From Bog-159 sp963738375 (GTDB lineage: Bacteria > Acidobacteriota > Terriglobia > Bryobacterales > Bryobacteraceae), in assembly GCA_963738375.1 (NCBI GenBank), contig CAVTWL010000012.1:372001-436000 (forward strand): a DNA stretch of 64,000 bases, read 5' to 3'. Every line of letters begins with the position of its first letter. The first letter of the stretch is position 1. Below the pieces are notes generated by a model, which saw only the letters and a list, made by a program, of their open reading frames with translations, did no database searches and was not told where the DNA came from. A program made the position numbers and the translations under genes. This document shows positions 17,011-26,812 of the stretch, piece after piece.

Positions 17011-18476
17011 ATGACTTGGGCCCGGACCACCTTAAGCGTGATCTCAATAGCGGCAGCGGCGGCCGCGCAAACCGCACCTCCGCTGAAGGAAATTACGGAC
17101 CATCTAAGACCGAACGATTTGAAGGCGGATGTTTCGTTCCTGGCTTCGGATGCCCTGCAGGGCCGGGCGACGCCATCGCCAGGGTTGGACGTTGCGGCCG
17201 AATACATCGCCGCGCAGTTCCGGCGCGCGGGCTTGGACCCGGCGGGCGACGATGGCTATTTTCAGTCGGCGCAGTATGCCAGCGTCACTCCCGTACTGGA
17301 GGGACTGACGGTCACGCTCGACATGGGCGGCAAGACCGTGGAACTGCATAAGGACTTCGCCCTCCAGCAAGCCGCCGCCACCGATTTGAAGGGCGCCGCG
17401 GTATTGAAGGTGATGGGGGGGGATACGGCTGCGATGGCGGCCTTGACCCCGGAGCAGGTCCGGGGCAAAGTGCTGGCCTTGGATTTGCCGGATGGGTCGA
17501 AATCGTTTGGCGTGCTGCGGCAGCTTCCCGCGCTCACCGCGCGCTTACAGCCGGCGCTGGTGGTGCTGCTGCGCAAGAGCTCGGTACCGGTAAATGCAGG
17601 GCCGCGCCTGCGCGAAGTGGCATCGCCGCCTGCGCCGGCCGTACTGGTGGTCTGGGACGAAGGCATGCGCGCCGCGCTGACGGCGGGGGCCGCGTTGACG
17701 GTTCACATTGCGCGCCCGTTTCTACGCCGGTAAGGCTGCACAATGTCGTGGGTGTTTTGCGCGGGGCCGACCCCACGCTGCGCGATACCTACGTGATGGT
17801 GACCGCGCATTACGACCACTTGGGAGTGCGCGGAATAGGCGAGGGCGATCATATTTACAACGGCGCCAACGACGACGGCAGCGGCACCGCCTCGGTGATC
17901 GAAATCGCCAACGCCCTGTCGGTCGTGCCGCGCCCCAAACGATCGATCGTGTTCGTCACGTTTTTCGGCGAGGAGCTGGGCCTGGTCGGATCGCGCTATT
18001 ACGGAGCGCATCCGGTGTTTCCGCTCGCCAAGACCGTGGCGGATTTGAACCTGGAGCAGGTCGGTCGCACCGATGTGGACGGCGGATCGAGCGTGGGGTT
18101 GGTGAACGTCACCGGGTACGATTTCTCGACACTAACCGACGCCGTGCGCGAGGCCGGCAAGCAAACCGGGCTCAAGGTGGAAAAAAACGAGAAGCTCAAC
18201 GTCCAGTTTTTTGCCCAGAGCGACAATCAGGCGCTGGCGGACGCGGGGGTGCCGGCGCACACGCTTTCGGTGGGCTACATGTTTCCGGATTACCACAAGC
18301 CGGGCGATGAATGGCAGAAACTGGACTATGACAATCTGGCCAAAGTCGATCGAACGGTGGCCCTGGCGGTGATGAGCGTCGCCAACAGCATCGAGGCTCC
18401 GCTGTGGAAGAAGGACGACCCAGCGACCGCTAAATATGTTAAAGCGCGGCAGGACTCTCTGGCCGCCGGGCACTAA
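17011..18476 (+). CDS. M28-family metallopeptidase (aminopeptidase), one frameshift
   Basis: About 488 residues across two frames. A signal peptide (residues 1-20, ending AAAAQ) is followed by an N-terminal domain with a protease-associated-like insert. The M28 catalytic domain then reads VTAHYDHLG, NGANDDGSG, FFGEELGLVGS and DFPDYHKPGDEW-like metal-binding segments, that is the His/Asp/Glu/Glu/Asp/His set of two-zinc exopeptidases. The first frame ends at 17733. The second frame carries TPVRLHNVVGVLRGADP in continuity, so a one-base loss or two-base gain lies near 17722-17728. ATG 17011 starts a typical leader. Predicted secreted peptide degradation. Confidence 0.85.
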
Positions 18477-18524
18477 CCGGCCGGCCCGCACAAGCGCGGT
18501 ATCATGTCTAGCGGAGGATTTGCC

Positions 18525-19292
18525 GTGTCCGCAAGATTCGTATGGTACGAGCTGATGACCAGCGACGCCCAGGCCGCTGAGTCTTTTTATAAAGCCGTCG
18601 TCGGTTGGGAAACCCGCGACTCCGGCATGACCGATCGCTCTTATACTTTGCTCTTGGCCGGATCGAGCATGGTTGGTGGCTTACTGCCCACGCCGCCGGC
18701 AGCCGCGGGAGCTCCGCCAGCCTGGTTCGGCTACATCGGGGTGGACGACGTCGACCAATATGCGGACAAGGTGACGGCGGCGGGAGGCGCCGTGCATCAC
18801 CCCCCCGAAGACATCCCGATGGTGGGACGGTTTGCCGTGATGGCCGATCCGGACGGCGCGATGTTTGTGCTGTTCAAGGGAACCAGCGAGATGGGGCCTC
18901 CGCCCGTACCGCCCAACGCGCCCGGATATACCGGTTGGCACGAACTGCATGCCGCGGACGGCGCCAAGGCCTGGGAATTTTATTCCGGACTTTTCGGCTG
19001 GACGAAAGTCGACACCATGGATATGGGTCCGATGGGCGTGTACCAGATCTTCTCCACCGGAGCGCAGGGCGGGGCGCCGGACGGCGGCATGATGACTAAG
19101 ATGCCCCTATCGCCGGTGCCCTTCTGGCTGTATTATTTCAATGTGGATGCCATCGACGCCGCTGCCGCGCGCGCCAAGGCTAACGGCGGCAAGATCCTCA
19201 ATGGTCCGCACGAAGTACCTGGCGGACTTTGGATCGTGATGTGTATGGACCCCCAGGGCGCCGCGTTCGCCATGGTCGCCCCGAAGCGCTAA
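18525..19292 (+). CDS. Two-domain VOC (glyoxalase/bleomycin-resistance fold) protein
   Basis: About 255 residues with two tandem VOC domains (about 1-120 and 130-255). Both begin with an F/H-x-W-Y/H-EL pattern (ARFVWYELMTSD and YTGWHELHAADG) and end with a WxVMxDPxGAxFxxx pattern. This matches a group of duplicated VOC proteins near the 'CFP30B-like' type, with unknown substrates. GTG 18525 is preferred because a GGAGG lies 7 nt upstream and homology starts there; ATG 18504 in the same frame is the alternative. Metal-binding residues of true glyoxalase I are not clear. It converges with the SRPBCC gene, overlapping by 4 bp. Confidence 0.8.
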   Translation: MSARFVWYELMTSDAQAAESFYKAVVGWETRDSGMTDRSYTLLLAGSSMVGGLLPTPPAAAGAPPAWFGYIGVDDVDQYADKVTAAGGAVHHPPEDIPMVGRFAVMADPDGAMFVLFKGTSEMGPPPVPPNAPGYTGWHELHAADGAKAWEFYSGLFGWTKVDTMDMGPMGVYQIFSTGAQGGAPDGGMMTKMPLSPVPFWLYYFNVDAIDAAAARAKANGGKILNGPHEVPGGLWIVMCMDPQGAAFAMVAPKR

Positions 19293-19759
19293 GCCTGCGC
19301 CATCGGGTCGATCCGCTCGTAGCTTCGCTCCATGCCGGCTTCCATATTGGTGGCCAGCATGCCGTCGCGTGTTTTGGCGTCGGGCAGGGTCATTCGCAAT
19401 GTCAGTAACGTGCCGGCGCCATCTGGCTCAAAGCGCGCCTCCACGTGATTGTCAGGCGTTCTGTCGGGCAGGAACATCCGTTCGACGTGGACGATGCGCT
19501 GGTACGGTTCCAACTCCAGGTATTCGCCGGTGAGGTGGAAGGCGGCGCCCTTTCCGTTGACCCACTCGAAACGGATCTGGCCGCCAGGGCGCGCGTCGCT
19601 AATACAGACCGGCATGGTCCAGCCATCGGGGCCCAGCAGCCATTTTTGCAGTAAAGCGGCCTCCGTGTGCGCGCGGTACACCGCTTCGGGCGGCGAGGCG
19701 AAATGCCGTGTGACTACGATATGGCGATCGCCTTCCGTTTTCATGGTCAATTTGTTCAT
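19289..19759 (-). CDS. SRPBCC (AHSA1-like) domain protein
   Basis: A 156-residue START/AHSA1-like protein: TRHFASPPEAVYRAHTEAALLQKWLLGP at the start, WVNGKGAAFHLTGEYLELEPYQRIVHVERM in the middle, and a C-terminal amphipathic helix GMERSYERIDPM. The family binds hydrophobic ligands in a deep cavity; here it is the classic downstream partner of an ArsR regulator. ATG 19759 overlaps the arsR stop by 4 bp, so the pair is translationally coupled. Role likely tied to whatever signal the ArsR protein senses; ligand unknown. Confidence 0.85.
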   Translation of the reverse strand: MNKLTMKTEGDRHIVVTRHFASPPEAVYRAHTEAALLQKWLLGPDGWTMPVCISDARPGGQIRFEWVNGKGAAFHLTGEYLELEPYQRIVHVERMFLPDRTPDNHVEARFEPDGAGTLLTLRMTLPDAKTRDGMLATNMEAGMERSYERIDPMAQA

Positions 19760-20109
19760 CGTTTTTTCCTTTTGTTGTTTCGGGTGTTGGTCTCGATCCC
19801 TTCCAAAACCTGGTCCAGCCGGTCGTAATTCCGTTCCATCGCTTGGCGCAGCGTGTGCAGCCACTGATCGATAGGCTGAATGCCGGCTTTCGCCAGGCGG
19901 CAGGGCCGCTTGGTTCCTTCCACTCGCCGTACGATCAGGCCGGCGTTTTCAAGGACCTTTAAGTGGCGTGAGACGGCAGGCTGAGTCATGGCGAATGGCT
20001 CGGCAAGATCCATGACGGTGGCTTCGCCGGCCGCGAGCCGGGCGAGAATGGCGCGGCGTGTCGGATCGGAGAGGGCGGAGAAGGCGGCATCCAGTTGTTG
20101 AGTGACCAT
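19756..20109 (-). CDS. ArsR-family transcriptional regulator
   Basis: A 117-residue winged-helix protein: FSALSDPTRRAILARLAAGEATVMDLAEPF, then the recognition helix in MTQPAVSRHLKVLENAGLI and the wing RRVEGTKRPCRLA. There is no Cys metal site of the ArsR/SmtB type (one Cys only), so this belongs to the metal-independent group found with SRPBCC genes. It is probably autorepressed: a perfect 9-bp inverted repeat ends 4 bp before the start codon, and a TTGACA stands further upstream at 20149-20154 on the same strand. Confidence 0.9.
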   Translation of the reverse strand: MVTQQLDAAFSALSDPTRRAILARLAAGEATVMDLAEPFAMTQPAVSRHLKVLENAGLIVRRVEGTKRPCRLAKAGIQPIDQWLHTLRQAMERNYDRLDQVLEGIETNTRNNKRKKR

Positions 20110-20112
20110 TCT

Positions 20113-20138
20113 GTTATATAATTGTAGTGTTATATAAC
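20113..20138 (-). promoter_or_regulatory. Inverted-repeat operator for the ArsR regulator
   Basis: GTTATATAA at 20113-20121 and TTATATAAC at 20130-20138 form a perfect 9-bp inverted repeat with an 8-bp spacer, just upstream of the arsR ATG (20109). The AT-rich arms are exceptional in this GC-rich region and overlap any -10 element paired with TTGACA at 20149-20154. Binding there would block transcription. Confidence 0.7.
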
Positions 20139-20204
20139 AAGCCGCTTATGTCAAGCGAAAAGTGTACTGAAGCGGGGGCGGGATACCGCCAATGGGGACG
20201 CCGG

Positions 20205-20702
20205 CTACAGATCTGATCCGGGAATGGTCCAGCCGGTGCTGAGTTTGTCGTAGGTGGTGGCGAGATCCTCGGGAAGGACGCGGGTTTCGCCAACCGTGGT
20301 CATGAAGTTGGCGTCGGCGACCCAACGAGGCAGGGCGTGCAGGTGGACATGTCCGGCGACGCCCGCGCCGGCGGCTTTGCCGATGTTCAAGCCCAGGTTC
20401 AGGCCGTCCGGCTGATAATGAGCGCGGAGGTTGGCTTCGGCCTGGCGCGCCAGCAGGATCATTTCGGTGAGAGTCTCCGGGGGAAGCTGCTGCAGAGTCG
20501 CGGCATGCGCGAAGGGGACTACCATGAGGTGGCCCGATGTATAAGGGAAGCGGTTCAGAATTACGAAATTGAGCTGGGCGCGAAAAAGAATCAGATTCTC
20601 GCGATCATGCTGCTGCGCGGGCAGGGCGCAGAAAATGCAATCCGGCGCCCGGTCCGCCGTGGTCACATACTGATAACGCCACGGGCTCCAAAGGTGCTCC
20701 AT
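20205..20702 (-). CDS. HIT-family nucleotide hydrolase/phosphorylase
   Basis: A 165-residue protein with the histidine triad GHVHLHALPRW. Zinc ligands are suggested by CIFCALP near residue 22, and the N-terminus LWSPWRYQYV is typical of the AP4A phosphorylase-like HIT branch. Such enzymes cleave dinucleoside polyphosphates or nucleotidyl-sulfates. It lies 8 bp after the IHF/HU gene on the same strand, so it may be co-transcribed with rpsA and ihf. Exact substrate cannot be told from sequence. Confidence 0.9.
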   Translation of the reverse strand: MEHLWSPWRYQYVTTADRAPDCIFCALPAQQHDRENLILFRAQLNFVILNRFPYTSGHLMVVPFAHAATLQQLPPETLTEMILLARQAEANLRAHYQPDGLNLGLNIGKAAGAGVAGHVHLHALPRWVADANFMTTVGETRVLPEDLATTYDKLSTGWTIPGSDL

Positions 20703-20710
20703 ACCGCCGC

Positions 20711-21034
20711 TTACAGCGTCGGCGCGTTGTCGCCGGGAACTTCGGCCGGCGCGGTAGCGGAAGTATTGACGACGTCCTTCAGTTCCTTGCTCGGCTTGAA
20801 GTACGGGATTTTCTTGGCGGGCACTTCGACACGCGCGCCGGTCTTCGGGTTGCGGCCGATGCGCGGCTGGCGCTGGCGCGTTCGGAAGCTGCCGAAACCT
20901 CGAATCTCGATCTTGTCGCCGGTGCGAAGCGAACGCACGATACTGTCAAAAATGGCCTCCACGATAACTTCGGATTCTTTCCGGGTCATCTCCACTACAC
21001 GGGAGACCTCTTCAATCAGATCGGCCTTGGTCAT
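20711..21034 (-). CDS. HU/IHF-family DNA-binding protein, IHF beta-like
   Basis: A 107-residue protein with the full HU/IHF fold: MTKADLIEEVSRVVEMTRKESEVIVEAIFDSI, then GDKIEIRGFGSFRTRQRQPRIGRNPKTGARVEVPAKKIPYFKPSKELKD. The intercalating Pro is present in the arm (GRNPKTG). ATG 21034 follows an AAGGAG at 9 nt; the TTG two codons earlier is too close to it. It sits directly downstream of rpsA, as ihfB does in Proteobacteria, which favours an IHF beta-like name, though a plain HU homodimer is possible. It bends DNA and supports nucleoid structure and recombination. Confidence 0.9.
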   Translation of the reverse strand: MTKADLIEEVSRVVEMTRKESEVIVEAIFDSIVRSLRTGDKIEIRGFGSFRTRQRQPRIGRNPKTGARVEVPAKKIPYFKPSKELKDVVNTSATAPAEVPGDNAPTL

Positions 21035-21101
21035 GTGCAATTTCTCCTTGTTGTTCTCAAGCCGTTACAGCAGTATCTCTTGAAGCGGCCAATTTTGCAA
21101 G

Positions 21102-22829
21102 CTATTCTCCGCCGCGATTCTTGAGGCCAAGCACTTCTTCGATAGTAGCAGCCCCCGCCGCGGCTTGCCGTTGGTAGTCCGCCAGGCGCCCTTTCTCTTC
21201 GTCATGGGCAACCGCTTTCAGACTCAAACCGATTTTTTTGTCCGCCTCGCTCATTTTCAATATCTTGAAATCGAACTCCTGCCCAACGGAAACGGGAGCC
21301 TCGGCCGCCCGGCGTCCGGAGTATCCAGGAACTTCCGAAAAATGGCAGAGCCCTTCCACTCCGTCCGCCAATTCCACAAATGCCCCGAACCCGGCCAGGC
21401 GGGTTACGCGGCCGTGTACGATATCGCCAACCTGATGCGTTTGCAGATACGTTTCCCAGGCGTCGGGCTGAAGCTGCTTGATGCCGAGCGAGAGGCGATG
21501 GCCCTTGGCGTCGATGTTCAGGATGGCGGCCTGCACCAGTTGGCCTTTTTTCAGAATCTCCGAGGGGTGCTTAACCCGCTTGGTCCAGGAAAGATCGGAG
21601 ACGTGGACCAGGCCGTCGATGCCTTCCTCGATTTCGATGAAGGCGCCGAATTCGGTCATATTGCGGACGCGGCCTTCCACCACCGAGCCGATGCTGTAGC
21701 GGCTTTCGATGGTGGTCCAGGGGTTCGCTTCGAGTTGCTTCAGGCCGAGCGAAATGCGCCGGTCACGCGGATTAACTTCGAGCACCACCGATTCCACCTG
21801 ATCGCCCGGCTTTACCACTTTGGACGGATGCTTCATGCGCCGCGACCACGTCATTTCGCTGATGTGGATCAGGCCTTCAACGCCGGGCTCCAGTTCGACG
21901 AAAGCGCCGTAATCGGTCACATTCACGACTCGGCCGATGACGCGCGCGCCCAACGGGATATGCGTTCCGCCACGCCCTCCCACGGGTCCGGAGCCATTTG
22001 CTGCAGGTCCGAGCGAGACGCGCTCCTTGGCGCGATCGAACTTTAGAACCTGTACGGTGACTGGTATCGCCCAGGTGTCGAGGACTTCGGAGGGATGGGC
22101 GACCCGGCCCTAGGAGATGTCGGTAACATGCAGAAGGCCGTCGATTCCTCCTAGATCGATGAAAGCACCGTATTCGGTCAGATTTTTGACGATGCCGGTG
22201 ACGACAGCGCCTTCACGGATCATGCCGAGAGTGGTGCTCTTGCGCGGAATCGACTTCTTCCTCAACGGCCAGCTTTCGCGAAACCACCGACATTGCCGCG
22301 CTTCCGGTTGAGTTTGACGATTTTGACCGGAATGTCCTGGCCGATGAACTGATCGAGGTTGATGGATGGGCCGCGGATCGACCTGCGAGCCCGGCATGAA
22401 GGCGCCGACGCCGACATCGACGGAAAGTCCGCCTTTGACGCGCCCGATGACGTGGCCGAGAATGACCAACTGATCTTCGTACGCCTTCTCCAGGTTATCC
22501 CACACGCGGATGCGGGCGGCCTTGGAATGCGACAGCAGCGTGTAGCCTTCGGGACGCTCGCCATGATCGAACATGACGTCGATGACATCGCCGACATGGA
22601 CGTTGGCTTCCCCGGTCGGACCGAAGAACTGGTCGATGGGTACCAGGCCTTCGGACTTGTAGCCGAAGTCCACGATGACATCTTTCGCGGTGACCTTAAG
22701 TACGGTGCCCTGCAGCACCTCGCCTTCGGCGGGGGCCAGATGGGTATACTCGTCGAGCAAAGACTCGTAGCTTTCGCTATCGGGTTGGACCGCTTCGTCC
22801 ACCTGTTCTTTGCCCTCATCGACGGCCAT
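21102..22829 (-). CDS. rpsA: Ribosomal protein S1, with several frame breaks and an amber codon
   Basis: About 575 codons from ATG 22829 (MAVDEGKEQVDE). Six S1 (OB-fold) repeats are visible, for example VTGIVKNLTEYGAFIDLGGIDGLLHVTDIS, VVNVTDYGAFVELEPGVEGLIHISEMTWS, VRNMTEFGAFIEIEEGIDGLVHVSDLSW and VTRLAGFGAFVELADGVEGLCHFSEV. S1 recruits mRNA to the 30S subunit. The frame breaks at about 22370-22395 and 22255-22300 (the segment between reads NLDQFIGQDIPVKIVKLNRK in another frame). There is a TAG at 22110-22112 where the conserved Trp of DISWGRVAHPSE should be, and compensating indels lie near 22000-22045. Since S1 is generally essential in high-GC bacteria, these must be mostly sequence errors. 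IHF/HU lies downstream. Confidence 0.85.
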
Positions 22830-23115
22830 TACACACGCCTCCGCGCGATACTCCATCAGACGTTTGCCGGGGACTAACAGCCGCGAGACATGACCAGGGC
22901 GAGCGGAAGGAGCAACTACACTGGGTCCGCGAACTTGCTTCGAAACCAGCCCGCCCGATTCACCAGCAAGGCACTGACAGATCAATATGTTAGCAAATCA
23001 GGATGGAGATGTCACGCTTCTTAAGCGGGTCATTTGTTACGATTTAGCGCGGGCGCGGGCGTGGGAAACGCGGCCGGCTTTCTGCTATCTTCACCTGTGA
23101 GAGGACCGCGGGCCC

Positions 23116-25067
23116 ATGCCGAGCCAGACCAATATCGATTCCGTTCTCACGGAGACACGCATCTTCGAGCCTTCGAAAGAATTCAGCGCGCACGCATATG
23201 TCCGAAGCGTGGCGGAGTACGAGAAGTTGTACCGGGAAGCCGAACAGAATCCGGCGGAATTCTGGGGACGGATTGCCACGGAATTGCACTGGTTCAAGCC
23301 GTGGGACCAGGTCTTGGAGTGGGATTGTCCATGGGCGAAGTGGTTTTCGGGAGGCCAGCTTAACCTCTCCTACAACTGCCTGGACCGGCATGTGGCGACC
23401 TGGCGGCGGAATAAGGCGGCGCTCATCTGGGAAGGCGAGCCGGGCGAAGTGCAGACGCTCACCTATCAGCAACTGCTGACCGAAGTGTGCAAGTTCGCCA
23501 ACGTGCTGAAGTCGCTGGGCGTGCAGAAGGGCGACCGGGTGGCCATTTACATGGGCATGTGCCCGGCGCTGCCCATCGCCATGCTGGCGTGCGCGCGCAT
23601 CGGCGCGCCGCACACCATCATCTTCGGCGGGTTCTCGGCGAACGCGCTGATGGACCGCATCACCGATTCGCAGGCGTCGCTGGTGATCACGCAGGACGGC
23701 TCCTACCGCCGCGGCACCGAGGTGAAGCTGAAGCCGGCGGTGGATGAAGCGGTGCTGGCGTGCCCTTCGGTGAGGAACGTGGTGGTATTCCGGCGCACCG
23801 GCACGCCGCAGACGATGGTGGGCGGGCGCGATCATTGGTGGCACGAGTTGATGGCGAAGGCTTCGGACGATTGCCCGGCAGAGCCGCTGGACGCCGAGCA
23901 TCCCTTGTATCTGCTGTACACCTCGGGGACGACCGGCAAGCCGAAGGGCATTTTGCATACCACCGGCGGCTATTCGGTGGGAACGTACCTGACGGCAAAG
24001 TGGGTTTTCGATTTGCGGGACGAAGATATTTACTGGTGCACGGCCGATATCGGTTGGGTGACGGGGCACAGCTACATCGTTTACGGCCCGCTGCAGAACG
24101 GCGCTACCAGCCTGATGTATGAAGGTGCGCCGAATTTTCCGGAGCCGGACCGGTTCTGGAGCATTATCGACAGGCACAAGGTGAATATCTTTTACACGGC
24201 GCCGACGGCCATCCGGGCGTTCATGCGGTTTGGGAACGAATGGCCGGAAAAGCATCCGATGAACAGCCTGCGGCTGTTGGGCACGGTGGGCGAGCCGATC
24301 AATCCGGAAGCTTGGATGTGGTACCGGGAGCATATTGGCCACAATCGCTGCCCGATTGTGGATACCTGGTGGCAGACGGAGACGGGGATGATCATGATCG
24401 CTCCGCTGCCGGGGGCCACGCCGACGAAGCCGGGATCGGCCACGCGGCCATTTCCAGGCGTGGTGGCGGATGTGGTAACGCGCGAAGGCGAGCCGGTGCC
24501 GGCGGGGGGGGCGGTTACCTGGTGCTGAAGCAGCCGTGGCCGGCCATGCTGCGGACGATTTACGGAGATCCTAAGCGATTCCAGGAGCAGTACTGGTCGC
24601 AACTGCCGGGCATGTATTTCACGGGCGATGGAGCGCGCAAGGACGCGGATGGCTATTTCTGGATCATGGGCCGCATCGACGATGTGATCAATGTGTCGGG
24701 ACACCGCTTGAGCACCATGGAAGTGGAATCGGCGCTGGTGGCGCACCCGAAGGTGGCGGAAGCCGCGGTAGTGGCCCGCCTGGACGATTTGAAGGGGCAG
24801 GCGATTGCGGCCTTCGTGACGCTGAAGGCGGGAAATGCGCCAAGCGGGGAATTGAAGGAAGAATTGCGGATGTGGGTAGCGAAGGAGATCGGGTCGCTGG
24901 CCAAACCGGACGATATTCGCTTCAGCGACGCATTGCCTAAGACCAGAAGCGGAAAGATCATGCGGCGGTTATTGAAGGAGATTGCGGCGGGGGGGGGAGT
25001 GAAGGGCGACACCACCACGCTGGAGGATTTGTCGGTCATTGCCCAGCTGAGTACGCCGGAGGACTAG
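23116..25067 (+). CDS. acs: Acetyl-CoA synthetase (AMP-forming), one homopolymer frameshift
   Basis: About 650 residues, the normal Acs length. Seen in order: LNLSYNCLDRHV, the core P-loop-like YTSGTTGKPKGILHT near residue 270, WWQTETGMIMI, YFTGDGARKDADGYFWIMGRIDDVINVSGHR, and the C-terminal PKTRSGKIMRR with the catalytic Lys that is regulated by acetylation. It activates acetate to acetyl-CoA through acetyl-AMP. Frame 1 ends at 24528; the second part continues in another frame after a run of eight G (24504-24511). Nine G restore PAGGGGYLVLKQPWP, so one G is missing. Divergent from rpsA. Cytoplasmic. Confidence 0.93.
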
Positions 25068-25094
25068 CGGAAGACTGGCGGCCCTGGCGTATCT

Positions 25095-25997
25095 ATGACG
25101 AGGCGGACATTTACTATCGCGGGTGGGCTGGGAGCGGCGATGCAGGCGGCGGGACAGACTGCTCCGCCTCCGCCCGCGGCGCCGCGGCCCATGATTTGTC
25201 TGTTTTCCAAGGCTCTCCAGACCATTCACTACTCGGAGTTGGGGGGGGTAATTCGGGATCTCGGGTTTGAAGGCTGCGATTTGACCGTGCGGCCGGGCGG
25301 GCATGTGGAGCCGGCGCTCTCGGCGGCGGATATGTATCGCGCGGTGGAGGCGATTCGCGGCGATGGCGTAGAGATTCCCATGATCACGACGGCTTGCGTT
25401 TCGCCGGGCGATCCTACCATTCAGAACGTGCTGGCGCTTTGCGGGCGCGATCGCATGAAGATACCGTATTGGAAGCTGGGCTACTGGAATTACAAGCCCG
25501 GGCAATCGATTGAGGCGCGGCTGGCGGAGGTGCGCCGCGACGTGGGCGGCATCGTGGGGCTGGCGCGGGCTTACGGGATGGTGGCGGGGTTTCACAATCA
25601 CTCGGGCAGCTATGTTGGCGAGGCCGTTTGGGACGGGCGCGCGGTGATGGAGGGATTGGACCCGGCGTGGATCGGCTACTACTTCGACCCGGGCCACGCA
25701 ACCGCGGAAGGCGGCGAGGGCGGGTGGAATATCTCGATGCGCATGGCTTTGCCGCGGATGAAGATGGTGGCGCTGAAGGACTTTTATTGGGAGAAGTCTA
25801 ACGGCAAGTGGGCGATGAAGTGGTGCCCGATGGGTGAAGGCATGGTGAAGTGGCCGGAGGTTTTCGGGATGCTGGCGGCGGCGAAATTCAGCGGTCCCTT
25901 ATCGCTGCATATTGAGTACGAGCCGGCGAGCCTCGATATGATCAGGCGCGATCTGGCGTTTGTGAAGAAGCAGGTGGCCGCGGCTTACGGAGGCTAG
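25095..25997 (+). CDS. Sugar phosphate isomerase/epimerase-like TIM-barrel protein, probably exported
   Basis: A 300-residue xylose-isomerase-like TIM barrel. Motifs: MICLFSKALQTIHYSELGGVIRDLGFEGCDLTVRPGGHVEP at the start, AGFHNHSGSY mid-way, YYFDPGHATAEGG (metal-site Asp/His) and SLHIEYEP (Glu) at the end. The N-terminus MTRRTFTIAGGLGAAMQAAG is Tat-like, which is usual for this family in Acidobacteriota and Planctomycetes. Substrates are typically unknown ketoses or inositols. It starts 27 bp after acs and ends 14 bp before the TIGR03435 gene, but functional linkage with acs is doubtful. Confidence 0.85.
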   Translation: MTRRTFTIAGGLGAAMQAAGQTAPPPPAAPRPMICLFSKALQTIHYSELGGVIRDLGFEGCDLTVRPGGHVEPALSAADMYRAVEAIRGDGVEIPMITTACVSPGDPTIQNVLALCGRDRMKIPYWKLGYWNYKPGQSIEARLAEVRRDVGGIVGLARAYGMVAGFHNHSGSYVGEAVWDGRAVMEGLDPAWIGYYFDPGHATAEGGEGGWNISMRMALPRMKMVALKDFYWEKSNGKWAMKWCPMGEGMVKWPEVFGMLAAAKFSGPLSLHIEYEPASLDMIRRDLAFVKKQVAAAYGG

Positions 25998-26011
25998 TCT
26001 GGGGGAGTCTT

Positions 26012-26812
26012 ATGAGGGTCGTGCTGGTCATCGTCTCCGCGCTTCTCTTGTTCGAGCTGTCTCAATCGACCATAGCGGCCGCACCGCCGGGGCACGATTC
26101 GTTTGAGGTAGCAAGTATTAGGCCCAACCATGCCGGTGGCCCCTTCAACATGGGATTTCGTCCCGGCGGCAGGTTCATTGCTGAAAATGTAAACGTAGAA
26201 ATCCTCATTGAAGCCGCGTTTGGAGTGAAGGACTATCAAGTCTCCGGCGGACCGGGCTGGATTCATACCGAGCGCTATAACATCGAAGGTGTACCCGACG
26301 ACTCGACCGCCCAAGCATGGGAACGGCTGAACACGGAAGACCGGCAGGCGAAGCAGTGGCAGATCGTACAGGCATTGCTTGCCGAACGATTTGCGTTAAA
26401 GCTCCACCGTGTGTCGAAGGAGCGATCTTCATACGCCCTGGTGGTGAGTAAGGGGGGCGCTAGGCTTCGCGAGGCCGGCGCCGATCTGCCGGGTCCCGCG
26501 GCCGGCCAGGCGCAGTTGAAGCACGGCCTTCGCATGAAAGGCAGGGGCGAAATCGACGCGCACGGCGCCAGTCTCGATCGATTGGCAGAGGTGCTCTCCC
26601 CTTTGCTCGACAAGATCGTTTTGAACCAGACGGGACTGAAAGGGAAATATGATTTCACGCTGAAGTGGTCACCTGGCGATGGCGCGGGGAATTCCGGCGC
26701 TCCCTCGATATTCACCGCATTGCCGGAGCAACTTGGTTTAAGGCTCGAAGCCCAAAAGAGCGACGTCGAGATACTGGTTTTGGATAGCGTCGGGAAACCT
26801 TCCGAAAATTAG
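26012..26812 (+). CDS. TIGR03435 family exported protein
   Basis: A 266-residue protein with a signal peptide (residues 1-22). The family pattern is clear: FEVASIRPN, RPGGRFIAENVNVEILIEAAFG, YQVSGGPGWIHTERYNIEGVP, LLAERFALKLHRVSKERSSYALVVSKGG and LEAQKSDVEILVLDSVGKPSEN at the end. TIGR03435 is strongly expanded in Acidobacteriota, especially Solibacter; its function is not known. A GGGGGAG lies 4 nt before ATG 26012. It converges with the ECF42-type sigma gene, and the stop codons overlap by 4 bp. Confidence 0.92.
   Translation: MRVVLVIVSALLLFELSQSTIAAAPPGHDSFEVASIRPNHAGGPFNMGFRPGGRFIAENVNVEILIEAAFGVKDYQVSGGPGWIHTERYNIEGVPDDSTAQAWERLNTEDRQAKQWQIVQALLAERFALKLHRVSKERSSYALVVSKGGARLREAGADLPGPAAGQAQLKHGLRMKGRGEIDAHGASLDRLAEVLSPLLDKIVLNQTGLKGKYDFTLKWSPGDGAGNSGAPSIFTALPEQLGLRLEAQKSDVEILVLDSVGKPSEN

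Noticed and set aside
3825..22112. Amber recoding (TAG as an amino acid) from the two in-frame TAG codons in DUF1800 and rpsA
   Set aside because: The replaced residues would be Tyr and Trp respectively, and TAG serves as a normal stop in several intact genes here.
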